Source of the DNA: Gonapodya prolifera JEL478
Lineage: Eukaryota > Monoblepharomycota > Monoblepharidomycetes > Monoblepharidales > Gonapodyaceae
Assembly (NCBI GenBank): GCA_001574975.1
Contig: KQ965800.1
Coordinates: 199,078 to 261,350 of the forward strand
DNA length: 62,273 nucleotides
Direction: 5' to 3'
Within the stretch, counting starts at the first letter, position 1, and the number at the start of each line of letters is the position of its first letter. Below are positions 22,689 to 32,252 of this stretch, piece after piece. The notes under the pieces are model-generated. The model worked only from the letters and a program-made list of their open reading frames with translations. It did not search any database and was not told where the DNA came from. A program made the translations under genes and the position numbers.

Positions 22689-24020
22689 TTGTTCACCCCA
22701 CCACACATCCCAACGTCAAAGGGTGCACGATTTCTTTCTACCGAACTCCTGACCAAAATATTCCGCCTCTCCACGCCCCGCGACGTCCTCGTGCCACTCC
22801 CTCTAGTGTGTCGGCACTGGCAGCACGCTGCACGGTGTGCGCTCGATGGGGAAGGGTGCATACCATTGGAAGTCGACGTGGGCGTTTTCTCCGGGGATGA
22901 GGATTTTGATGGTCGGACAGTTTTGAGTGCATTTGTTGGAGGAGCTTAAAGATTGACTTCAAGCGTGCCATTTCGGCGGATCGAGGAAGAGTAGTATCCT
23001 CGATCGCCACTGGTTCGGTTCAGCTGCGGTTCTCGATTGGATCCCTTCCTTCGTCTCTGGTAGACATGGAGGCACAGGTAGAAGCATACTTTTACGACGA
23101 AACCGCGAGCGACCTTGACGACGAGTAAATCACACCGAACGATCGCTCATGGGCAAAGTTTCTGGCCACTCGTGGAGTTCGGTGTATTGTTACGGCGGGA
23201 CATATCCGGAGGTTGAAGAAGAGTTTCTGTGACGATTCGTACATGTTGCAATTCTTCAGATGTTTTCCTGGTATGGTGAACCTCGAGATTGATGCTGAAC
23301 TGCTCAATCACTGGCCTGAAGTTAGCGTTGGACATGAACTACCCATTAAACTCTGTGAATGAGCTCAAATTTTCGTCGGAAGCAAACCGTAAGCACGGGA
23401 AAATGGAGTGCTTTGCGAGGATGATAGCGGCATGCCCCAACGTGACCTCATGGAACAACATCTCGGACCGAGTGTGCGCAGTATCACCCGGATTTTGTCT
23501 CGATTCACCAAGTTTACCTGCCAACCCGATATCACGTTCAGATCTTACACAGCTGTGACGAGGGCATTTCTCGATACGCGCACCGTGACCAATTTTCCCA
23601 ACCTCCGAGAACTCGGGAAGATGGAATTCGGAGACGACCGGTTCCAGTACTCGGAGACCTCAGGTCCTGTGCGTCCTGTGAAGCACGTTCGGGTCCTTCA
23701 CGTCAGCCAGGTGAAGGGGTGGCCGGACAATGACGAAGACTGGCAGATTTTCGCCATTGACTTTGCGAAATTACGTTGCCCTTTCTTTTCCTGAACTTGA
23801 TGAGATGCATTTCTTAGTGGACGTGCCATGGATGTATGCTCGTTGTGACGTGCCCATCGCTACTGCGTTGATTGATATCGCAGAGAACATTTCAGTAGCT
23901 CGGCTATTCTTTCATATCGAATCGGACGCGGACGTTGAGGCTAACGTTGCCTGACGCGGCGCACTGGACGCGGTGGCGGATCGGTTGAGCAGGAAGATGA
24001 AGGTTCACTTCGTCGTCGAC
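22689..24020 (+). pseudogene. F-box protein gene, apparently decayed
   Basis: The ATG at 22689 opens MFTPPHIPTSKGARF, then an F-box core FLSTELLTKIFRLSTPRDVL with LPLVCRHWQHAARCA. The frame stops at 22947. Protein-like sequence continues in other frames: RAISADRGRVVSSIATG to DLDDE (in-frame TAA at about 23126), ITPNDRSWAKFLATRGVRCI to PIKLCE, MECFARMIAACPNVTSW, then FPNLRELGKMEFGDDRF and DEMHFLVDVPWMYARCD. The C-terminal part has leucine-rich, LRR-like texture. F-box proteins recruit substrates to SCF ubiquitin ligases through Skp1. At least three frame changes and internal stops without good splice sites suggest a pseudogene; a complex intron pattern is the alternative. Confidence 0.55.
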
Positions 24021-24305
24021 TGATGTGCGGACAATGTATGTGATTGACTTTGATGCGACTTTAAGGGAAGGAAGCGCAAATGCCGAGACATGGAAATCGG
24101 ATTGAGCGCACGAAGACCGACCAGCCGTGTGGAGCTGAAGGAATGATGGAAGTGTGGAAAAAATGGCATACGGTATACCCAACAGAATTTTCTGGTGTTA
24201 TTATCTAAGCAACGTCGTGTTTATCTACGTACATCGTCAATGTAATGTCATACATTTTGCCGTGCTGTGGTGACGATGCACCCTCCATTTTCTTCCCTGT
24301 GATGG

Positions 24306-27300
24306 ATGCCTAGCGGCAAACACGAACACCCGAAAAAGCGCCAATCGCACATTGGCAACATAAACACCTATTCCTGCATTTTCCTGACACTCGGTGTCAT
24401 CGGATTGCTGCCGGGTCTGCTGCTCGGCTTGTACAACACCTTCGGAAGCACCCAACACCTACTTCCAGACATGGTCGCATCAACACCCGCTTCTTCCTTC
24501 TCCCTCGCACCCTCATCATGGCCGTCACTCTCGCAACCCCTCAAGCTGGCTCTCGTGGCGACAGCTCTTGTCGCAACACTCGCGGTTGTCGCTCCAGCTT
24601 TCGTGTACGGCGGGGATGGGCTTGGAGGCAGCACAGCAGGAGCAGGAACGAAAAAGAAGAAGAGGAAGCGGAGGACGGCGGAGGGCGGCGTGAGCGATGT
24701 GGACGTGTTGAGTAGGTTGCGCTGTATACTCAACTGCGACGTGTTCAGAGAGACTTATAAGGCGTTTTGCCAGCTCCGTTCTATCCTCCTGGTCTCGTCA
24801 ACCTAGGAAACAGTGAGTCCATCATCCTCTTTCCTCTCCGTGCACTCTTCGACTAGGAAGCTCCCCACTTCTCTTTTTGACTGGCGAAATATACTTTCCT
24901 AGCCTGCTTCCTAAACTCTCTCGCTCAATCACTCGCTTCACTCCCATCGCTCCTCTCCTACCTGCAACAAAGAGTCGCCAGACACGAGATAGCACTCGCC
25001 GCCAGACGCGAACGACTGTCACACTTTGGTGCACCGCAACCACGACCATCACAGCAGCCGGCGACTGTCGAAGACGACCTCCCCGTCACAGTCGCCTTGC
25101 TCAAACTTCTTCTTGGTGAGTGCTTTCTCCCTCCTCGCCCCGCGTCGGCCTCCCAGCACTCACACATATCCTACGTAACCTCCTCCCCTCTAGACCTCAA
25201 CTCCCCCACCCCCTCCCCAAGCTCCCTCCGCCCATCCGCCTTCCTTCGCACTATAGTGGAGGCCGCAGATAGACCCGAGCCCGGCTCGGAACCTGACGAT
25301 GAAGAGGAACAGCAAAGTGGATGGCTCGGTTGGGGAATTGGAGGGATTGCAGGAAGGTGGAAGCGTAGGAGGGAGGCACAGAGGTGGAGCGGGTGGGAGC
25401 AGCAAGTGAGTTTGTGGGGAGGTTGCAGACCTTAATGAAAGGGTACGGGTGTCGGCTCAATGCTGAAGAGCGTTATGGAAGAATGTTGTGTATTTGTGCA
25501 GAGGACTGTCGTGTCTCGAAAGGACTCCGAACTGACACTATCTTCCGGTTCAAGGACGCCCACGAGCTTTTCTCCCTCCTCTCCACGCACCTTCTTCGCG
25601 AGCACGAGCGGTGCCTCCTCCCTTCGCCACGCTCCCCGTGTGGGGGCTGTGCGCGGCACGGGTTCGTTCCTGGAATGGGCGTGGGACTGGGCGAGGTCGT
25701 CAGTACTGCAGATCGCTCAAAGGATGTTATGGAGAACGGAGCACCAGACGAGCAAGCCACGGAATATGGCGTGTGGTCCCATGCAGGGTGGCCTGCACTC
25801 CATAACCCCTTGATTGGCCTCGTTGCGTCGCGCCTCCGGTGTGGCGAGTGTGGATACATCGTGAGTTCGCGCCTTCACTTTCCTCGTGCTCGCCGGCCAT
25901 CGGCCAACCTCTTTCTTCAACAGACCCCCCTCCGCCACACATCCACAACATCGCTCAGCGTCCCGCCCCACCCCACAATCCTTCACTCCTTGGCCGCCTT
26001 CGCTGCGCCTGAAGTCCTGCACGACGTTGTATGTCCACGATGTACGGCAAGGGCGACAGCTCGGCGGCTGGAGCATGAAGCGAGATCCGCGTGTGTTGAA
26101 GTGGAGAGGGCGTTGTGTAAGGGACCCGAAAGCGGGAAGGTGGGAGACCCGTCGAAGTGGGAGACTGTTGGGGACGCGGTGCCGGGTGTGTGGACTGTCG
26201 CTGCGACAGCGAAGGCGAACGAGGGAGCTCGATCAGTGTTGGCACAACCTTCGGCACTGCACCTGCTCCTTTCGGCGCCTCTGGCTCCGTCAGCAACCCT
26301 CCCCACGCCTGCACAACTCTCCGCTTCCCTCTCCTCCCTGCACCCCCCGCCTTCGCACCCCTCGCGAAGCGCCTCCAACCTCCTCGCCCTCCACGGCACA
26401 CTCACATCACTCCGTATCCTCCGCGCCCCTCTCGCACTGGACTCGTTCCTTGACACCCCACCCGCACCTATCGTCCGCTCCATGCTCACACGGCACGTCC
26501 CCCGCGCGACCGAAAAGCGCATCCACCCGTCACGGTGGCCATCCTCGCTCGCACTACACATGCAGCGGTCTGTCGTATTGCGTGGGGGACGGGCCGTCAA
26601 GGACCCCACACGAGTAAGCGGTTTGGGGGAGTGGATCGAGGTTGGGCTGGGTGGCGAGGTGGCCGGCTCGGCCGGTCCCAAAGCCACCAAGGCGGGCACA
26701 GCAATGTACCGCCTTTCTGCCGTGCTGATACACAAGGGCGTTCACGATTCGGGGCACTTCGTGTGTTACAGGAGGCTCGGCAGGGACGGCTTCATGCGGG
26801 GAACGAAAGGGTGGGATGAGGTGGTGAAGAGGGTGGAAAAAGCTGCAGCAGGGGGTGGCGAGGCGCGGTCGTGGGTTGAAGGGTGGATTGGCGCCCTCAG
26901 TGGGGCGGGGGTTGTGGAGAGGGCATCGGTGGTTGCCGGAGAGAAGAGGGAAGAAGAAGATGGGGCTTCGGATGAGGCGAAGGGCGGCACGGTTGAGGTG
27001 AAGAGTGATGCAGACGCCGGGCAGAAAGCAAGCGGACACCATTCCCCGGTGAAGGGTGCTTCGATGATCATAGAAGCAATCAAGGGTGAAGTGCCGGTTG
27101 ACCAGCCAGTTGGCGAACTCACAAACGGCGAGAGTGTTCCCCCTGTAGACGCCGCTGCCGTGGAGCCATCAGACGTTGACTCTGATGGAACGATCCCATC
27201 TCAGTCCCCCACTGGTGACGAGGATGAGGCCCGACCGGCGATTTCGAACGGAAGCATAATCGGAAACGGGCACGGCCACCACCATCACGGGAACGAGCAT

Positions 27301-27654
27301 CTCGACCATACTGCCCATACCCATGGGGATGAAGATGGTATTTCGCTGGGGACTGTGTCAGATGAGGGCACGGCTCATGAGGACGCTTCTGGACAAACTC
27401 AGCCGTCATTGTTCAAGTCTTCGTCCAACGTCCTGAAGCCATCCGTGCAACGGTCACAAGCCGCGAAGCGACGTTCACGGCCAGCTGCTCGGCCTGTCGT
27501 TCCCGTCAAGCACGGTTCCGGCTCGAACGATCGGTGGTTCCGCATCTCGGATGACTCAGTGGACGTCATGGACGATGCGGGGGAAGTGTACGGAATGTCC
27601 AGTGGCGAGGTTTACATGGTTTTTTACGAGATGGTGCCCGCAACTGAAACGTAG
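24306..27654 (+). CDS. UBP1: Membrane-anchored ubiquitin-specific protease, Ubp1-like
   Basis: The ATG at 24306 gives a short basic leader and two hydrophobic segments (YSCIFLTLGVIGLLPGLLLG; LKLALVATALVATLAVVAPA), like the N-terminal anchor of yeast Ubp1. The catalytic Cys box spans an intron (24816-24901): YPPGLVNLGN is joined to TCFLNSLAQSLASLPSLLSY, with Cys in TCFLN. A later exon has WEQQDAHELFSLLSTHLL. Zinc-ribbon pairs CGECGY and CPRC follow. The His box is DSGHFVCYRRLG (about 26747), and the end WFRISDDSV..VYMVFYEM holds the Asp. The triad looks complete. Between the His and Asp boxes lies a roughly 230-residue insert with a histidine-rich stretch HGHHHHGNEHLDHTAHTHGD. It removes ubiquitin from proteins at an intracellular membrane; the symbol reflects resemblance, not proven orthology. 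Confidence 0.85.
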
Positions 27655-27895
27655 AAGCCGGCTGCAAGTCGGGGGTGCGAAGAATGGTGGTGGCAGTGAA
27701 GAGTCGAGGAAGTGTGAACTTGTTCGGCTAGTCTGCAACGGTGTATATATGTGCTACATGTACTAGGGAGCAGCTGTTAATGTTCAAGTAATTTTTTTTA
27801 TTTATATTTTCTGCCTATTTTTCTTCACGCTTTCTGGTGGATGGCGGCAGAACTGTAAACGGAATTCATCCGATCCAACAAGCTGCAAAAGACGA

Positions 27896-29040
27896 TGTCC
27901 GCGCTTCCCCCGGAAACCCTGCTGCGTATCCTGGCACATCTGACCACCGCGAAAGAGTTCTACAGCCGGATTCCTCTTGTGTGTCGCCAGTTCTCTCAAC
28001 TGCAGGAAGCTGTTCGACAATGTAGAGGCTCTGTCGTCCCTTCAGTTTTTAGTCTTGAGTGTCAAATTTAACCTCATTCTGGACTTGTTCTTCTTCAAAC
28101 ATCAACCACACATGTCACCGTCTTCATTCGCCCCTCGGCAACTGAATGGAAGGGTGCCTGCATCTCATTGCAGGAGCTCAGGGTGATGACCGATGAATTC
28201 ATAAAGCAAGAAGCGCAACGCCCTTGGATCTCCTCCGCACGCAAGAAAATCCTCCCCCATCTCCGGTTGAACTTGGCCACCCGCGTATTCATTTGGAGTT
28301 GTGAAGATTTCCACATTGATGGTGCAGTCATCCCATCTCGTGAGCCCAACGACCACTCTGGCAAAGTTCTGGCTGCCCAACACCATCGAGTTTCATTCAA
28401 ACTTGCACCTTGTCACAACTCATTGATGCAAATGGCATTGATATCAAACTTGGGTGGCATATCTGTTGCCACTTGGTGTAGCTCTGATACACATCGGACG
28501 GTCGGATTTTCACAGTTGGATCGAATCAGGTTCCTTTACACTCCCCACGTTCGCGTCGTCAACATCCCTCTGGATTCAGTACTGGTCCTTTTCCCGAATG
28601 CTCTGCACTTCTCCACAGGCACTCGAACCTACTCCAGCGGCTGTGACAGAGACACATTCTGAGCCAAAGATGGTACCTCCACTCCTCACGTGCATCTGAA
28701 ACTGGAGAAGCTGCATATAGGAGCACTGGACCTGCTCGCGCCAGAGGCTGTGGCTAATTTAGAAACTGGAATCACGGAGGGCAGGCTTCCAAAACTGAGA
28801 AAAGTTTTTGCGACGTATTTCACTGATGACCTCGAGGTGGACGACGGGGATTCAGATCCTGTGCCATCTTTGTTGCGCGACCTCAACCACTTGCATCCAC
28901 CTTCCCTACCGTGTCGGTCACGGTTCTGGTGTGAGCGGGTTCAGACATGCAACGGTTCCGTAAACTCTACACAGACAATTCCCACACTGGACCGTTTCAC
29001 GGTCTTGACGTATTTCAAGGGAGGGAGGTGCAGGTCTTAG
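27896..29040 (+). pseudogene. Second F-box/LRR-like gene, apparently decayed
   Basis: MSALPPETLLRILAHL at 27896 starts a typical F-box (then TTAKEFYSRIPLVCRQFSQL), but the frame stops about 28072. Further coding-like stretches sit in other frames: ISLQELRVMTDEFIKQEAQR with WISSARKKILPHLRL (28150-28270), then HLKLEKLHIGALDLLAPEA with LPKLRKVFATYFTDDLEVDD (28690-28850). The last stretch resembles leucine-rich repeats. I could not connect the pieces by good GT..AG introns without stops, so a decayed copy is more likely than an intact gene. The related start at 29236 suggests a small local family. Confidence 0.5.
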
Positions 29041-29235
29041 TCGAGGCCAGGGTGCCAGGCGGTGGGCCGGTGAAGATGTGGACACGGAGACCTTTCTCAT
29101 CAGCTACATCCTTTCACTTTTGAACAGCGTGACTTGCTTTTCATCCCAAATTTGGACCATCATGAATTATGAATTGATGGGATGGTAGTGCAGCGGACCA
29201 CAGCAGCAGCACCTCCTAATATTGTTGCAGCGCAC

Positions 29236-29286
29236 GATGCCCGCGCTGCCACCGGAAATCATGTTGCGTATCTTTTGGTATTTGTA
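29236..29286 (+). pseudogene. Third F-box start, truncated after 16 codons
   Basis: MPALPPEIMLRIFWYL followed by a stop matches the first residues of the F-box at 27896 (MSALPPETLLRILAHL). Homology stops where the repeat-like stretch of 29.3 kb begins, so the copy seems cut by an insertion. Confidence 0.5.
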
Positions 29287-29289
29287 GTT

Positions 29290-30292
29290 TTCAGGTCAGT
29301 GTCACTTCAAAGATACCTTCTGCATCAGGTAAGTGGACTTACATTCTGACCCAAACATGGTGCACTTGTTGCGTATGCTTGCGCAAACACTAGGTGTAAG
29401 GATTGCATTGCTGACAGGGCTGGAGATGGCCAAACAGCAGAATTGTGGCTCCACCAAGAGTTGCATGCTGAACAAGAGAATGCGCCAAATGATCGGTTGC
29501 CGGAGGTCTACCCAGCGTTCTATCAAGACCAGAGTCCTCACAATATTGAAGTGCAAGTGGCTCATGGTATATGGCATGGCACTGTGCAAAACAATTGGTT
29601 ATTGGACCAAATTCTGGAGCTTGTGGATCAGAACTCACTGAGCAGCCTGGAGCAACTAAACCCAAGCTTTGGTTAGATGGGTGCTGCGTGTTTGCCCCTG
29701 TGATTTGTGAGGTTGCCAAAACCGGCATCTAATAGACCTCGCCCCCCCGAAAATGATTTGTGTGTTTCCAAATGAAGCTGTGAGAACCCATCACTGCTTC
29801 CAACACTATAAACTCTGCACCACTCACAATAGCGCCTGGCATGGTTGCAAAGACCTCCAGTGGAAGGTTTTCTGTGCTTCCAGTTGTAGCAATTGGGCTG
29901 AAAGGTGTGAGACTTCCACTTGACGTTGGCATTGCTGGAAGAGAAGGTCCCAATATCATGGCCATTGATGCATTATCAGGGTGTGCCTTTCAAAGGGATA
30001 GGTGACCGGTGAAATTTTACCAACCAGTTGGGATTCGTGAAATGTCTGCACACCAAGTAGTACCCTTCATGAATGAGTTCACTTGCCCCTTGATCACCAA
30101 TGTGTCCTGACATGGTCGTAACACTGGCGTGTGTCGCTGCAACGTGGTGACCAGCAAAATTTTGCATTATGTGGCGTTCTGAAGTTGCGGGCAACTTGTA
30201 GCTGTGAACTCCGTGCTGCAAAGCCGGGCGGTGTTGATCACTGATCAGGAGGCAATGGCGAGGCGACACAGTATCACCAAACGTTTATTCCA
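29290..30292. mobile_element. Repeat-like, AT-richer stretch, unclassified
   Basis: Base composition shifts towards TG/CA-rich sequence compared with neighbouring genes. Short ORFs in both strands (e.g. 29443-29676, 29729-29965) match no family I know. It sits between the truncated F-box copy and the zinc transporter promoter. The transposon origin is inferred from composition and from the abrupt end of the F-box homology. Confidence 0.35.
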
Positions 30293-30415
30293 GCTACGGA
30301 GGCACGATTTATTCGAACTTTGAACCCCTTTTTATTCGAAATTTGATACCTGAAATAAATTTCGAATAAATTTTGAATAAAAATTGGAATAAAATCATGA
30401 ATAAATTTGCTGTTT
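30293..30415. repeat. AT-rich repeat block built on TTATTCGAA / GAATAAA
   Basis: TTTATTCGAA and its partner GAATAAATTT recur several times within about 110 bp, in both orientations. It lies about 150 bp upstream of the zinc transporter ATG. Confidence 0.5.
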
Positions 30416-30567
30416 ACAGGTGGCGGAAAAGCAACGGTACAAGCGTTCCATACATGAAGGGGTAGTTCTGCCAACGTGTAAACCATCTTCACCGCCCGCC
30501 AACAAAAACACACTAACTCACCCGTCCATCCGCTCTCTCCCCTCTTCCCCTTCCTCCATACGCACCC

Positions 30568-32082
30568 ATGTCGCTTTCCAAGACATTCCGCATGCTCATC
30601 CTTCTCTCCCTCAACGTTTCCTTCTTCGTGCTCGAACTCGTCTTCGGTCTGCTCACGGGCTCGCTCGCCCTCGTCGCTGACTCATTCCACATGCTGTCAG
30701 ACGTGGCGTCTCAGGTCGTCGCGCTCGTCGCCATTCGGGTGGGTCTGAGTTTTGCGCCGAGTCAAGCCGTCGTCAAAGGATATCGATGCTGAGTCACAAT
30801 GCCCATTCCCCCAACCCGTGGGCCCACAGCTGGCGCTCAAGAAAGGCTCATCGAACGTCTTGCTCAGCTACGGCTGGCAGCGCGTGGAAACCGTGGGCGC
30901 CTTTGTCAATGCCACGACGCTGCTTGCACTCTGCTTCACAATCTTCTTGGACGCGTTGGAGCGGTTCGCCAAGCCGAACGAGATTGAGAACCCCAAGTTG
31001 GTGCTTATTGTGGGGTGTGTGGGGCTAGCGGCGAATTTGGTCGGGTTGTTGGTCGTGGGTCATGGTGCGTGGTGGGGACCTCGAGGTATTGATTCGGAGC
31101 AATTGACGAGTCGAACCGCAAACCCCTCCTCCAGACCATTCTCACTCTCATTCGCACGACCACGGGTGGTCCTCCCATTCTCACTCCTCAGCCACCGTCG
31201 AACTCTCACCCGTGCTTGCCGAAGAAGGCCCCGCTCACTCCCATTCCAAGAAATCCTCCTCGCACTCCCACGACCACGACACCTCCCACTCATACTCTCA
31301 CTCCCATGGACACGCCCACGATCACTCCTCAGGTGACCTCAACATGCGCGGCGTGTTCCTGCACGTCCTGGGCGACGCGTTAGGCAGTGTGGGCGTCATC
31401 ATTTCGTCGCTCATCATCTGGCTCGTTCCAGACGAGTACAGAGGGAAATACTACGCTGATCCGATTGCGAGGTGCGTTGTCGGGCCTGTGTTACACTTTT
31501 GGTACTGTCTGACCGGGGGAAGTGTTGCAGTATTGTATTCACCGCGATCATTGTCTACACGACGGTGCCCCTCCTCATGTCATCGGGCCATATCCTTCTT
31601 CAAGGCACACCGCGAGGCGTGGATGTGGATAGCCTTGCCGCAAAGCTTCGTAAGGTGGGTCCCGTACTGACTACGCATGAGTTTCATATGTGAACTCGAA
31701 GCCCTCTCCCACCAAGGCCCCACACGTCACAACCCTCCACGACCTCCACATCTGGCACCTCCGCTCGTCCAAACTGATCGCGTCCGTGCACCTCGTCCTC
31801 TCCACCCCGGACCCCTCTGCTCAGCGCGAGTGCGTCGCGTACGTCAAGCGCGTCCTGCACGACGCCGGTGTGCATTCGTCGACAGTCCAGGTCGAGGTAT
31901 TGGAGAAGGAGGAACAGGGTGTGCAGGTGGAGAAGAATGAGTTTGATGTGAGTACTTGTGGCGTACATGGGGGAAAGGTGAGGAGCAAGGATGCGGACTC
32001 ATGTGTGTTCGCGTCCCAACAGTGTCTCCTACCCTGCGGACCTGGCACGGGCACCAAAGAATGCGAGACGTGCTGCGACTAA
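30568..32082 (+). CDS. ZRC1: CDF-family zinc (cobalt) transporter, Zrc1/Cot1-like
   Basis: ATG at 30568 begins MSLSKTFRMLILLSLNVSFF. Span 2 carries ALVADSFHMLSDVASQVVAL, with the HxxxD metal site (HMLSD). After a first intron the protein continues YGWQRVETVGAFVNATTLLA. The cytoplasmic loop, reached through a second intron (about 31066-31127), is histidine-rich (HSHSHDHGW, SHSHGHAHDHSS). The second site HVLGD follows in NMRGVFLHVLGDALGSVGVI. A C-terminal cytosolic domain has TLHDLHIWHLRSSKLIASVH, ending in Cys-rich LPCGPGTGTKECETCCD. Both metal-binding HxxxD pairs are intact. Such proteins export Zn2+ from the cytosol into the vacuole in exchange for protons, for zinc tolerance. It is convergent with the site-2 protease (171 bp between stops). 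Confidence 0.88.
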
Positions 32083-32252
32083 GCGGTCGTTCCGGCTTCC
32101 GCTGCGCGCGACACAGACAGACAAGTAAATCATCAAGAAGTCGATTATTTTTTTTGACGCACGGACGTACCGAGCAAACATATGGACAGATGTACATGTA
32201 CACCACGCATACGAGCGGTAATATCTATACAGTCCACGCCAGTAATCTATGT

